This document shows, piece by piece, positions 28,361 through 38,764 of a stretch of 64,000 nucleotides of DNA. Origin of the DNA: Naumovozyma dairenensis CBS 421 (taxonomy: Eukaryota; Ascomycota; Saccharomycetes; Saccharomycetales; Saccharomycetaceae); contig NC_016482.1 of assembly GCF_000227115.2 (NCBI RefSeq), forward strand, positions 124,001 through 188,000. Direction: 5' to 3'. The position numbers and the translations under genes were made by a program. Within the stretch, counting starts at the first letter, position 1; each line of letters begins with the position of its first letter. A model generated the notes under the pieces. That model saw only the letters and a program-made list of their open reading frames with translations, did no database searches and was not told the DNA's origin.

Positions 28361-29562
28361 GTCTTGAAGTAATATATTTTCTACTGATTTTTTATAAACC
28401 TTACTGGATGTTCGTGGTCATGATACCGAGTAGGAGAAGAATGGAAAAGAGGGACAAGTAAAAACAAGGAAAGAAAGCATGAAAAAAGATGAAAAAGAAT
28501 TCAGAGAGAGAATGCTTGTGAAAGGACATATCTATAAATTGGAATTATATTCTGATGCATTTCTCTTTTTTTTTTTTGCTTTTTATAAATTTAAAGGCAT
28601 TTTAAATTTTAGGATGTACCATTGTTAGTAGTCAGTTTTTTCTTTGTGACGATTTCCTATATGCGTAATTCCAGAACGCGACAGTCCGGAGTCCTTGAGT
28701 GTGCGTCATAGTCCATACTCTTTATTTGGAGTTTGTTTGGTTACTATCTCGAAATAAAAAAAGTGAATTTTCCACATCTAATCTCTTCGTTGTCTCCACC
28801 AATGGTTTTCTTTATAAATAATATAGCTTTTTTAATGATCAAATTATTATTACTATGATATATAATTAATTTTTGGATAGTAGTTATTGGTTACTTAATC
28901 AGGAAATAATTAGTTCCAACTAATCTTAAGGTCCCCATTCTGTGTAGGCTTTAAACAAACCAATAAAGCTCACAAGAAATTGCTCATATAATTTGTCATC
29001 GCTTCTTCCTTCAAAATGGTGTTAGGTAGCTTGTCACTATTTGAAGAAACCTCAGGGCTTTCCTCTTATCTCCGCAATTTTCACTTTAACGGCGCGTTTT
29101 TAGGGGATAGTGTGACACATATCGAGTTTCATCTACTCCAGATTTTTGTGAGTGTTGCTATCATTCGTTTGTAAGCATTGATTAGCAGTAATTGGCCCCC
29201 CCCCAAAACAATTATTATAAATAGAGTTGAACTATGAGCATGAAGCTACCTTCTCTTTCTTTCAAATTAAAGGAAGACAAACAACACATTGGTATTTTGC
29301 TGTCATTACGTTCATTGAGTAAGCGCTACACCATCAAGAACTGAAAGGCAAAATTCGAATCTTGATGATGTAGTGCTGTTTCAGAAAAAGCAACTCTGCC
29401 TCCACAAGAAGAAGAGGCCAATTCGAGAGAAACTCTATGGTATTAGGCTTTGATCGTAGGTTCCAAAAATTAATCTCCACGACCGGGATCTACAGAGAGG
29501 AGTAAAAAAGATAACCTCCAAAAAAAATTCCCATTTTCTGAAGTCGATCATTTCAATTATGA
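28361..29562. other. Gene-free stretch in accessory island
   Basis: 1.2 kb, mostly AT-rich. It holds a C9 run at about 29196-29204 and a 38-codon frame (MSMKLPSLSFKLKEDKQ start, about 29234) that may be the broken front part of the membrane relic that follows. No RNA gene seen. Confidence 0.4.
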
Positions 29563-29850
29563 GCATATTTTTTTAGTGGCGCTACCTCCTTCTGGACAGG
29601 ATCGGTTCACCAGGAATGCGACTCTGGATACAAGGTATGGGTATCACTGGTTATGGTTATTGGTGCAGCGATTCTTGGTGTCCAAAATTTCATCTTTCTT
29701 GTTGCAGATCTAAAACAAATCTTGTACACGTTTTCCCATCTAAAAACCAGTACAATTGTTTTAGGTATCTGTGCGTTTATATCTTTATGTTTTTCTGGAT
29801 TCAAAGAATTTGGCAAAATATATATGTGGTTATTAAAAAGAGTTGGTTAG
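29563..29850 (+). pseudogene. Membrane-protein relic with two hydrophobic segments
   Basis: The frame is open from 29563 to the stop at 29850 without an early ATG. From about 29626 it reads GYKVWVSLVMVIGAAILGV, then QNFIFLVADLKQIL, then a second hydrophobic span TIVLGICAFISLCFSGF and a basic end WLLKRVG. The first ATG (29653) falls inside the first helix, so a start there would be odd. A TTTTTTTAG just upstream (29568-29576) resembles a 3' splice site, but no good TACTAAC or GTATGT was found before it. It may be a 5'-truncated pseudogene or the last exon of an unusual gene. Family not recognised. Confidence 0.35.
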
Positions 29851-30527
29851 GATAAAAAAATAATTACGTAGACCATAGCTATTTAGTATTACAATAATCA
29901 ATAATTTGACTTTTAATGGTAATATTTTCTGTTAGAGGTAGTTTATTTCTTATATTGAAAGTTAAAAACATTTAGCTATAATATAAATCGTTTCTGTTAT
30001 TTATTTTAAATAACACGGTGATACCTACTGGCCTTAAGGTGGGTAACCTTCTCTGAAGTAGCAGCGGTTGGCACGTTCACAATTAGTAAGGATCGTTAAG
30101 CTCAGCATGTCACATATTCAGGTAAACCACTCTAATATGATCATCTTCCTACTTGATCAGGGTACAATTAGTATTCTACTTATACTATCTCATCTTTTAA
30201 CTCTATAAAGCTACGTATAGTTCAGACCAATTAAATCGATCTCACGTAAGATTACTTGTTGGGTTTCGAAGATCCTACAAAATCTCTCTAGACTTAACAT
30301 TAAGCAGTAAGTCCTGAATTGCAATACAATATCTAGAAAAATGAATATTTATCATCGAAGGAGATATATTGCTTAAATTCTTGGTTATCAATTGTTAAGG
30401 TGAACCGTGCAAATCATGATACCTCTAAAAGGCTCGTCATTGAAAAATGTGAGAGTTCTCAGAGTGTTGACATCTCTAGGAAAGAGTATGAACAGAAGAA
30501 TATATATAAGCTAGTTCCTGGGCCATG
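29851..30527. other. Intergenic, ATG38 3' side
   Basis: Carries copy B of the diverged repeat. Nothing else recognised. Confidence 0.4.
30020..30215 (+). repeat. Diverged dispersed repeat, copy B
   Basis: Partner of copy A at 27373-27560 in the same orientation. The pair flanks the small secreted protein gene and the membrane relic. Confidence 0.5.
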
Positions 30528-31387
30528 TTACTTATTTCGGCGCTGTTTAGCACTTTCTACAAGACTATCCCATCGCTCTCTTAATTTAACTATTTGATTC
30601 AAAAGTTTCTTGTTCTCTTTGATTAAATTATCCAAATTTGTGTCATATTCACTGAATTTCTTTTGTTCATAAAAACCTAGTTCTTTCCTGAACATATCAA
30701 ACTGACTTTCAAAAGTTGTATTCAATTGTTTTATAAATTCATCTTCATCGTTTTTACGTTCATCTTTAGCGTTACCATTAAGAAGATGATATTGTCCTTT
30801 GATACTTTCTAAAAGATTCATCTTCAGGTTGTCCGTAATAGTTCTTATAACGACATCATTGAATGGGTTAATTCTTTCAACATTAGCATTATTCATGCTG
30901 TTTGTCATAGCATTATTGTAATTTAAATTATATGAATATCTCATTGTATTACTAACTGAGGGATTCATAAGGAGAGAACTTAACATGTTCGGTGTTCTAT
31001 GATTGAAACTTACATTACTTGATTTGGAATTAGGCCTTTGATTCAACCCTTGTACTTGTCCATTATGTTGTTGCTGTTGTTGTTGTTGCCGTTGGATCGT
31101 TAGCAGTTTATCTAATTCACAAATCGTTTTAGAAATATCTTTTTTCAGCATATCTAAGGCAACTAATATTTCATTATTGATATCCTCCCTTTTGGTAGAT
31201 TTGATTAACTCTTCCAAACTTTTTACTGTTTCTTTGTACTTACGTACAGAGTTTGTAATGTTCCCTTTACGAGATTCTTCTTCAGCATCATCTATCAATT
31301 CATATATCTATTTTACCATGTTAGTTTCTTTTCGCTTAAAACCTCATAACTTAAAGTAAATAGTCATACATCGTTCAAAGTAGTCAT
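30528..31387 (-). CDS. ATG38: Atg38, subunit of autophagy PI3-kinase complex I (spliced)
   Basis: Two exons: 31370-31387 (MTTLND) and 30528-31307, 262 aa in all. The joined N-terminus reads MTTLNDIYELIDDAEEESRK, aligned with the start of S. cerevisiae Atg38. The N-terminal region is a MIT domain. A Gln run and an Asn/Ser-rich linker follow, then a C-terminal coiled coil ending LRERWDSLVESAKQRRNK, nearly identical to the known end. Atg38 dimerises through the C-terminal part and links Vps15-Vps34 to Atg14-Vps30 at the phagophore site. Without the intron, the frame would have no ATG before residue 31. S. cerevisiae YLR211C also has a short 5' intron. TUB4 follows, as on chromosome XII. Confidence 0.95.
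31308..31369 (-). other. ATG38 intron (62 nt)
   Basis: 5' site GTATGA (31364-31369), branch site AACTAAC (31320-31326), 3' site TAG (31308-31310). Both 5' site and branch differ by one base from the yeast GTATGT and TACTAAC. Joining restores the conserved protein start in frame. Confidence 0.9.
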
Positions 31388-31661
31388 TATTTGCTACATT
31401 GATCCAATTATATCCGTATTGCGTTATGTCAAAGCTTTTTTGTAATCATTGTAGATATTATGAAGTAGATATATTTCATAGTGCGTAGCGTTACAAAAAT
31501 CTAACTGCAATAGAAAGAAATAACAAGTCTCAATTTGGAGTTACAAAACATCGAAAACAAAAAGGAATTCTTTAAAGTTATTGTTACAATTAATTATGAT
31601 AGCCGGTAAGATTATATAAGAATAAACTGATTATCTCATAAACACGGTAAGATTTTACAGA

Positions 31662-33143
31662 TTACATAATATTATCACCTTCGTCATCTATATTCTTATG
31701 ACCTACAGTATCATTATAGTCACCAAACATATTTTCGTCGGGTATCAGCACTTCGTCTAAATAATCCTCCCCTGTTGCCGCTAGATATTCGTCAATGACA
31801 TTTTGAACAACTTCTCTTGAAGCAATGAATTCATCTTGCCCATTTTTGAAAAGATTTCCATCTTCGAATGTCTTTAAGAATGCCTTCTTCGCAAATATCT
31901 TGTCAAAAGTCTTACAAGCTCTATCTAACACAGACAAAATTTGTGTAGAACTGGCTAACATCATACCATTAATTTCGTTTGTGCATGTATTATTAGTCTT
32001 CTTCTCAATTAAATAAGGAGATCGTCTTCCGACGTTTACATGAACGATATTGGAAGCCCATGGTGCAAAATTAATACGTTGTTGAATTTTACCTATTGCT
32101 CTTGTGATATCATTTCTATCCACATTACCAATAATTGTATTAAAGACATTGAAATACGTCGGATTATTAACATGACTTGATATTAAAGAATTGGAAGGAT
32201 CTAATAAATCTAAAAGTACGTCATATGCTGTATTATTTCTCTTATATGTATTATGATGAGTTTGTGTCTGTGTAACGTAGTCTGATGTGAATGGAGTAAA
32301 TGATGGCGATAGAAACTGTAGATCTGGTGATGGAACTAATGTGGAGAATATACTTGGCATAGAACAATACATGTAACTTGGGAATCTAATAGAATTCGTT
32401 ATAGAAGACATAGTTGCTGCAATCAATTGATTTGTATGATCATAGTCTGTCTTTGGATCCCTAAACACTTTCCCTGTCAAATCAAGTAACGCGTTATTAT
32501 CAAATATTATAGCTGCATCACTATTTTCTGCTAGTCTTCTTAATGTTAATATCGTGTTATAAGGTTGTACTACAACCTCTGATTCTTTACCGGGGAAAAC
32601 AGAATATGTAGATAAGAACTTCTTAGGATATCTTTCTGATATAGCTTCTAATAAGCTAGAACCGAGACCAGAACCGGTACCACCTGCCACGGAATGAATT
32701 ATCTGGAAACCTTCAAAATTCTCAGTAGAGTCAATTTCTTTATCAATCATATTCAAGAATGTATCTTCATTAGTTGTACCACAATCATACCCCTTTGCCC
32801 ATGTATTACCTGCACCAAGTTCCCCTTGAGATATCCATGTGTTTCTATCATCAAAGAATCCAGGGAAATGATTTTGTACGTCGAATATAGCACTTGGTTC
32901 CATATCTATCATGATTGCTCTTGGTGTATATCTAGTTGAATTATTATTCTCCTTGAAAAATGGAGTAGTAAAATCATCTCTAGCAATGTTAGTTTTCGCA
33001 TTATTATCAGTTGTATTTGTAGTTGCCTGTGTACTTTCACCAGATCTATTCAACCCATGTTCATCTGCTAATTGAGACCAAAATTGTTTACCGACATGGT
33101 TACCGCATTGCCCTATTTGAAGCGTAATTATTTCACCTGTCAT
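31662..33143 (-). CDS. TUB4: Tub4, gamma-tubulin
   Basis: 493 aa (S. cerevisiae 473). Tubulin N-terminal nucleotide-binding start (EIITLQIGQCGNHVG), the tubulin signature GGTGSGLGS at 154-162, and RAIMIDMEPSAI for the base-contact loop. The N-terminal insertion after ADEHGLN is Thr/Asn-rich and longer than usual. The acidic tail ends DEGDNIM. Tub4 with Spc97 and Spc98 forms the gamma-tubulin small complex that nucleates microtubules at spindle pole bodies. It lies between ATG38 and CRR1 as in S. cerevisiae (YLR211C to YLR213C). All three are read in the same direction with separate promoters. Confidence 0.96.
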   Translation of the reverse strand: MTGEIITLQIGQCGNHVGKQFWSQLADEHGLNRSGESTQATTNTTDNNAKTNIARDDFTTPFFKENNNSTRYTPRAIMIDMEPSAIFDVQNHFPGFFDDRNTWISQGELGAGNTWAKGYDCGTTNEDTFLNMIDKEIDSTENFEGFQIIHSVAGGTGSGLGSSLLEAISERYPKKFLSTYSVFPGKESEVVVQPYNTILTLRRLAENSDAAIIFDNNALLDLTGKVFRDPKTDYDHTNQLIAATMSSITNSIRFPSYMYCSMPSIFSTLVPSPDLQFLSPSFTPFTSDYVTQTQTHHNTYKRNNTAYDVLLDLLDPSNSLISSHVNNPTYFNVFNTIIGNVDRNDITRAIGKIQQRINFAPWASNIVHVNVGRRSPYLIEKKTNNTCTNEINGMMLASSTQILSVLDRACKTFDKIFAKKAFLKTFEDGNLFKNGQDEFIASREVVQNVIDEYLAATGEDYLDEVLIPDENMFGDYNDTVGHKNIDDEGDNIM

Positions 33144-33492
33144 TGTTTTCTGTCTCTGAAGTAAGAATGCCTGGGGACAGTTTGATCACTCGATTTTTAC
33201 CAGTTTGCTTCAGTATCTCATATCTCTACGATCTTCCATCTTCGAGATATTTTCTTCTTTTTCTTTCATGTTTATGTTCATCAACATCGCGAATTTCTTT
33301 ATTAATGTTACGGGAAATATATCAGAAACGATCAAATGATCAACACAAGATTTTATTGAAGAAAGAAAAAGGCTAATTCATGAACTACTTTGTAAGTATA
33401 TGATCTCTATATATATGCCGTTATGCCATCTACCATGGGAATAAAAAAAACGGCATTACTGATAAAACATGAGGAAATGAACCCCTTTTCTC
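33144..33492. promoter_or_regulatory. Intergenic TUB4/CRR1
   Basis: 349 bp with the TUB4 promoter and CRR1 3' end. No specific motif defended. Confidence 0.4.
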
Positions 33493-35010
33493 TTAGGCTA
33501 AAAGGAAAGCTATAAAAAAATATACAAAAATATGCCAACCAATTTGTAGGTTAAGCAAAGTTGGCGCCTTATTGGACACCATATCTTGTCCAGCATTATT
33601 GTCGAGATTTGATCTGTCATCATGATTTAATTCATTCGATGAACTCATCGCATTCCCCGGTCTTTCAATATTTGCTTGGATTTGCCTGTATTTCTTGCAT
33701 TTCTTATCAAAGTTATTCCCTGATGAAGTCCAACCATTTACTCTAGGTGTCAAATGACAATATAATTCTAATGCATTTGATGTATAACTTGGATCTTTGA
33801 ATTTATTATACGAAAATGTAATATGAGAAAGTGTTTCCCTGTTAAGACGATTAGGTCCATATATCCTTTGAATACAGTCGTTAACTTCAATTCTAAATTG
33901 ATTTTCATATGGGGTTATACTAATATATTGGATTTGTGCAGAAAATTGTCCCTTCTCTAAAATATCAGGTGAGTTTTCCCAATCGATCAATCCGCCAGCC
34001 CAAGAAATTGTCCCGGGTGCGTTTGTTTCTGCACCACCAGGCCAAATAGCGATTTCTAATCTCATTGGTGTTTGAGGATATTTAAATATTCTCAAATTTC
34101 CATCCCAAGTATCTCTTTTAAACAAAGTTCTTACCACATGACCATCCACAATCCATTGAATTCTTTCTTGATTCCAATCAATTTCGTAATCGTGATAGTT
34201 TGCCCATATATCAGTATTGATAAAAAATCTTTGCATTCTAGTATGAATCAATTCACCTTGGTAGTAATAATTTGATTGTACTGAATTTAGTTCACTACCC
34301 AAGAATTCAAAATCAATTTCATCACCGACTTGTGAAATTAAAACCAATCCTGTCACTACACCTCTTGATCTTCCAGTTCTCATTCTTACTTTTGCTTTAC
34401 CATACAAAAATTGTTTCGTAGAGGCTATTTGACTACCTGTTGTTCTCTTGGGCATACCTAATACAATATCACCAAGATTAGGATCAATACTAGTAGAACC
34501 ACTATAAATGAAATTATACATTTTTGAATGCTCTTTAGCTTCTACTTCTGAATTTGTTACTAAATAGTTAGTATGATGGAACAAACCTCTCTTATGCAAT
34601 TCCATACGATCATTCAAATTTGTAGTATCTACAATAGGCGCCATGTCTAAATTATGATATCTCTCGTTATTACTATATCTTCGAATTAGTAATGGTGTTT
34701 TCTTTTTTTCAATATCAATAGTATTTTTTGGAAAACTATTACGATCAAATTGAAGTGTCAGAGGTGAGAATAAAATATGAGATGGAATACAACTGTCATC
34801 ATTGAATGAAAATTTAGGATTACAACCACCAACACACATAGGACCCGCACCACATTCTCCATACGGTGAACAGCATGGCCACTCAGGTGGACAATGCTTG
34901 TTAATTGAACATCTTATTGGTATGTTTGGCTTATATAGTTCTGCTTTTGTTAATTTGATTGTTTGAAATAGAAAGGACAAAATTATCAGGTTTAAATTTA
35001 TAAGGACCAT
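33493..35010 (-). CDS. CRR1: Crr1, spore-wall GH16 chitin-glucan transglycosylase homologue
   Basis: 505 aa (S. cerevisiae 422). A signal peptide (about 1-23), a cysteine-rich chitin-binding-like module (about 33-67; RCSINKHCPPEWPCCSPYG, CGAGPMCVGGC) and a GH16 domain with the catalytic motif DEIDFEFLG near residue 229. Conserved WVDG-type sequence IQWIVDGHVVRT and GGLIDWENSP follow. The last 20 residues are hydrophobic (LQIGWHIFVYFFIAFLLA), which would suit a GPI signal. Crh-family enzymes move chitin chains onto beta-glucan; Crr1 is the sporulation-specific member needed for ascospore wall assembly. The upstream region contains a perfect URS1 and an MSE, consistent with meiotic control. Confidence 0.93.
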   Translation of the reverse strand: MVLINLNLIILSFLFQTIKLTKAELYKPNIPIRCSINKHCPPEWPCCSPYGECGAGPMCVGGCNPKFSFNDDSCIPSHILFSPLTLQFDRNSFPKNTIDIEKKKTPLLIRRYSNNERYHNLDMAPIVDTTNLNDRMELHKRGLFHHTNYLVTNSEVEAKEHSKMYNFIYSGSTSIDPNLGDIVLGMPKRTTGSQIASTKQFLYGKAKVRMRTGRSRGVVTGLVLISQVGDEIDFEFLGSELNSVQSNYYYQGELIHTRMQRFFINTDIWANYHDYEIDWNQERIQWIVDGHVVRTLFKRDTWDGNLRIFKYPQTPMRLEIAIWPGGAETNAPGTISWAGGLIDWENSPDILEKGQFSAQIQYISITPYENQFRIEVNDCIQRIYGPNRLNRETLSHITFSYNKFKDPSYTSNALELYCHLTPRVNGWTSSGNNFDKKCKKYRQIQANIERPGNAMSSSNELNHDDRSNLDNNAGQDMVSNKAPTLLNLQIGWHIFVYFFIAFLLA

Positions 35011-35171
35011 TTGAGTTTTTTTGGTATTTTGTTTCTGTCCAGTATCAAGAAAGAAGGAAACCCAACTTGTTGGTAGTCTTTAGCTCTTGCCTAGTACCTA
35101 TCACAATTATTATATTGTGATTCTTTATCAACATTATCGACCTAATTCTCGAAAGTGTATAATTCGCTTTT

Positions 35172-35180
35172 TTTTGTGAC
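35172..35180. promoter_or_regulatory. Middle sporulation element (Ndt80 site), CRR1-proximal
   Basis: TTTTGTGAC, the complement of GTCACAAAA, fits gNCRCAAAW exactly. It lies about 162 bp upstream of CRR1. Confidence 0.65.
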
Positions 35181-35270
35181 ACTATCAACAGTACATACCT
35201 TAAGAAAGTAGGCATGATAGCGCCGCCATAAAGAAGCGCCTCTACTTAACATTTTACGTACATAAATTTT

Positions 35271-35280
35271 TAGCCGCCGA
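35271..35280. promoter_or_regulatory. URS1 (Ume6 site)
   Basis: TAGCCGCCGA is the full 10-bp URS1 consensus, 261 bp upstream of CRR1. A related GCGCCGCCA lies at about 35219-35227. Ume6 represses meiotic genes in vegetative cells through this site. Confidence 0.75.
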
Positions 35281-36026
35281 AAGAAAAACCCATCTACCAC
35301 TAAATGGTCTATATAGTAATGAACGAAATATTACCCTAGGGGGGGAGGCAAACATGAATATAAAGTATAAAGTTGCAGAGTACAGAATATTCAACATTAT
35401 ATTGTGGCAGCAATAGCTATTTGCAACTAGTACATAGGGACATAGACAAAACCTTTACAGTGGCACTGGTTATTGCTGGTAAATGAAAGTAAATCAACAG
35501 GGTTATATTATCAAGTAATCTACGTATATATATGTCCCAGCGTTACCATACTGAGAATAAGACTCCGTGAACAATTAAAATCCTCTTCTATGAAATTTCT
35601 GGAGCTTTTTCTTCAGAAATACGGGCTCCGGATGGATAGCTCGTCAATCTTTCTTTTTTGTCTTACGTAATTAACAAACTTCAATGAACCGATAGTTAAT
35701 GGAACATCGTAAAAGTGTTTCTTTTTAAAATATCTCATTCTCTTCTTATTCGCTAATTTCTTTCTTAATTTTGCCACATTAAGTAAAGAAAGCAGCCTCT
35801 CCGTTTTCTGTGGGTTTTTACATTCCTTTTCGTCGCATTGTTTGGCGTTTGTTTTTTTGCTTTTAATGTCAGTGTGAGGGGGGTGAGGGGTAACAGAACT
35901 TTCTCCAAAAATAGAAAAGATTTGTTGGTTCGAGATGAATTACCCAAAGAGGGAAAGTTATATCAAATGGTTGTGCTCGAATTATATATGTGGTGCATGG
36001 GTTTCTTACTGAAACATTACGGATGT

Positions 36027-36035
36027 GACACAAAT
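36027..36035. promoter_or_regulatory. Middle sporulation element, distal
   Basis: GACACAAAT fits gNCRCAAAW exactly, about 506 bp upstream of the exo-glucanase start. Confidence 0.5.
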
Positions 36036-36412
36036 TTGAATCAAAGCTGAGTTGTTGAACAAATTAAAAAAAAAAAAAAAGAAACGAATGGTGCTGAGTG
36101 CAATCTAGTGCGACAAAACCTAAACTGCTGAACCATCTGTGGGTTATTTGTCCATTTACTTCGTTACTGCATACTGGGTCTAACTCACCTTAATGCCATC
36201 CTAAAAGCAGAAATATGCTATTTTTAAAGTATTGATCTCTACACTGAAAATTGTTTAAAAGTCCGAGTTTATATATACGTATTACTGGCATTTTTTTGTC
36301 TTTATTCTCCACAAACGTTATTTTCTTCCCTGTATATATAAAGTATAATGTTTCATATGTAGTTATCTGTTTCCTTTGACATTCCTCTTATTTTTTTTTT
36401 CCTTTTGTGACA

Positions 36413-36421
36413 GTATTTAAA
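36413..36421. promoter_or_regulatory. Middle sporulation element, exo-glucanase-proximal
   Basis: TTTTGTGAC again, 120 bp upstream of the exo-glucanase start. Supports a sporulation role (SPR1-like). Confidence 0.6.
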
Positions 36422-36540
36422 GAAAAATATTCCAAGAAAGAACAGAAATACTATTATATTCCATACGAATAAATAATTTGGAGTAAGGAAATATATATAT
36501 CTATTGGTAATCTGCATTCATATCTAAAATTCAGTTCACA

Positions 36541-37884
36541 ATGTTAGCTCTTTTTGCTTTATTGACTACCTTTACAACGTTAATTTCAACGGTTTTAACA
36601 CAACCAATCCCCCCAAAATCAGATACATCATTACAATTCCTCACCGAGAAAAACAATAAGAGATTTTACGATTACGACAACGGTTCATTAGGTGCCCCAA
36701 TTAGAGGTGTTAACATTGGTGGTTGGTTAGTACTTGAACCATACATTACACCTTCATTATTTGAAGCATTTAGAACAAACCCATATAATGATGATGGAAT
36801 TCCTGTGGATGAATATCATTATTGTCAACAATTAGGTTATGATGAAGCGTCTAATAGATTACAACAACATTGGTCATCATTTTATCAAGAATCTGATTTT
36901 AAAGATATTGCATCTCAAGGTTTTAACTTGGTTAGAATTCCAATTGGTTATTGGGCATTTAAAACTTTAAATGACGATCCTTATGTTACTGGGTTACAAG
37001 AAAGTTATTTGGATCAAGCTATTCAATGGGCCCGCAATAATGGGTTAAAGGTTTGGGTGGATTTACATGGTGCTGCTGGTTCTCAAAATGGGTTTGATAA
37101 TTCTGGATTAAGAGATACTATTCAAATGCTTGATGATAATAATTTAGCTGTTACGTTAGATGTTATCAAATATCTTTTGAAGAAATATTCTAGTAATCAA
37201 TTTACTGATACTGTTATTGGTGTGGAATTAATTAATGAACCATTGGGACCTGCTATGGATGTTGATAAATTGAAAAACGATTATTTGAAGCCATGTTATG
37301 ATTATTTAAGAAATGAAGTACAAGGTGATCAAGTTATTATTATTCATGATGCATTTGAAGCTTACAATTATTGGGATGATTTCTTAACCGCTGATGGTGG
37401 TGCGTGGGGTGTTACCATTGATCATCATCATTATCAAGTATTTTCTCCAGGTGAATTAGTAAGAACAATGGATGAACGTATCAGTGTTACTTGTTCTTGG
37501 GGTACAGGTATATTGAATGAAGCTCATTGGAGTGTTGCTGGTGAATTTTCTGCTGCTTTAACTGATTGTGCTAAATGGCTAAATGGTGTCGGTATCGGTG
37601 CTCGTTATGATGGATCTTACCGAAAGGGTAATGATGGGTCTTATTATATTGGTTCTTGTGCTAACAACGAAGATATCAATTCATGGTCATATGAAAGAAG
37701 AAACAACACAAGAAGATATGTTGAAGCACAATTAGATGCATTTGAAATGAGAGGAGGATGGATTATTTGGTGTTACAAAACTGAAACAAGTTTGGAATGG
37801 AGTGTACAAAATTTGATTCAAAATAATTTGTTCCCACAACCAATTACTGATAGATTGTATCCAAATCAATGTGGTACAAAGTAA
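36541..37884 (+). CDS. SPR1: GH5 exo-1,3-beta-glucanase (Spr1/Exg1 type)
   Basis: 447 aa. A signal peptide (about 1-20), a Lys-Arg Kex2 site ([11 protein letters not shown], as in Exg1), then a GH5 barrel. [20 protein letters not shown] is the family start, INEPLG near residue 229 holds the acid/base Glu and GEFSAAL near 334 the nucleophile. No GPI signal, so it is secreted or wall-associated. It removes glucose from beta-1,3-glucan ends. S. cerevisiae has duplicates EXG1 (vegetative) and SPR1 (sporulation). The next gene here is ULS1, which neighbours SPR1, but the gene after it is HRI1, which neighbours EXG1. The two upstream MSEs tip the call to SPR1; in a species with one copy it would serve both roles. 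Confidence 0.85.
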   Translation: MLALFALLTTFTTLISTVLTQPIPPKSDTSLQFLTEKNNKRFYDYDNGSLGAPIRGVNIGGWLVLEPYITPSLFEAFRTNPYNDDGIPVDEYHYCQQLGYDEASNRLQQHWSSFYQESDFKDIASQGFNLVRIPIGYWAFKTLNDDPYVTGLQESYLDQAIQWARNNGLKVWVDLHGAAGSQNGFDNSGLRDTIQMLDDNNLAVTLDVIKYLLKKYSSNQFTDTVIGVELINEPLGPAMDVDKLKNDYLKPCYDYLRNEVQGDQVIIIHDAFEAYNYWDDFLTADGGAWGVTIDHHHYQVFSPGELVRTMDERISVTCSWGTGILNEAHWSVAGEFSAALTDCAKWLNGVGIGARYDGSYRKGNDGSYYIGSCANNEDINSWSYERRNNTRRYVEAQLDAFEMRGGWIIWCYKTETSLEWSVQNLIQNNLFPQPITDRLYPNQCGTK

Positions 37885-38764
37885 TAATTGATTATTCAGT
37901 TATTAAGAACACCTTTTTGCATGAAAAAAATGCCCATATTAACCATATGGAGTAGTTTCAAAAATATAATATTCCTCTTATACATAAAACATTCAAAGCG
38001 ACAAAAAGAATACTAATGAAACCGAAAAACACAAAAAATGAAGGAAACAAGAAAAGCATTACAAGATAAATCAAAAAGATAAGTATTTCAAACTTTTTCA
38101 CTTCACATATACTTGTTCCTTTTTTTAATTTATTTCTTTATTTCTACATATAATCTACATTTCATTCAAGCTTATGATTAAATAATAATTAAAAAAAAAA
38201 AACTTCACATTTTTTTTGTAAATAAGCTAAACTTTTTTAAGTGTGAACCCAGTAGGACGTTAACCACGCAGGACAACAAAGTAAGTTGCATGTTTTTGTT
38301 TTGATCCCACTTGTGGCCTTGCCTTTACTATACCAGAGCTTTCTTCCTCTTAACATCTATTCTATTCTTTCCCTGTGTGTGTGTATATGTATGTGTCACA
38401 AATTGGCAGTGTGTCGCAGCAATAATTTTTTTTGTTTAACAAAAACGAAAAATGTTTACGCATCGCATACGCGTAAAGTCGCAAAGACTACGTACAATTT
38501 CTTCTTCTTTAAAGCTACAGTTATTTGGTGATGGATGAATGGGAGTGAGGGATATACATATATCTTGTACAAACAACCAGACAAATAGACAAACAACCAA
38601 GAAGAAGGGGAAAGGCTAGATCTATAACAGGCTGCATATGATCATAGATTTTCTTAGAAGGACCTACAATCTATAATACGAACCAGCGTCCATAAACAAC
38701 AGGTTGATATCTATCTGTCCTTCCGTATATAGACAATAACGGAAAAGAAAGGAAAAGGAGAAAC
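37885..38764. promoter_or_regulatory. Intergenic SPR1/ULS1
   Basis: 880 bp with the glucanase 3' end and ULS1 promoter. Poly-T/poly-A runs near 38190-38220. No gene recognised; the frame at 38286 looks random. Confidence 0.4.

Larger units (their letters stand above)
35011..36540. promoter_or_regulatory. Shared divergent upstream region CRR1/exo-glucanase
   Basis: 1.53 kb between the starts of two spore-wall or cell-wall genes read outward. It holds one exact URS1 and three exact middle-sporulation elements, listed separately. No gene recognised; the short frame near 35838-36050 looks random. Confidence 0.6.

Noticed and set aside
35928..35945. GGTTCGA word as a tRNA B box
   Set aside because: The last two B-box bases are wrong and no cloverleaf or A box can be drawn around it.
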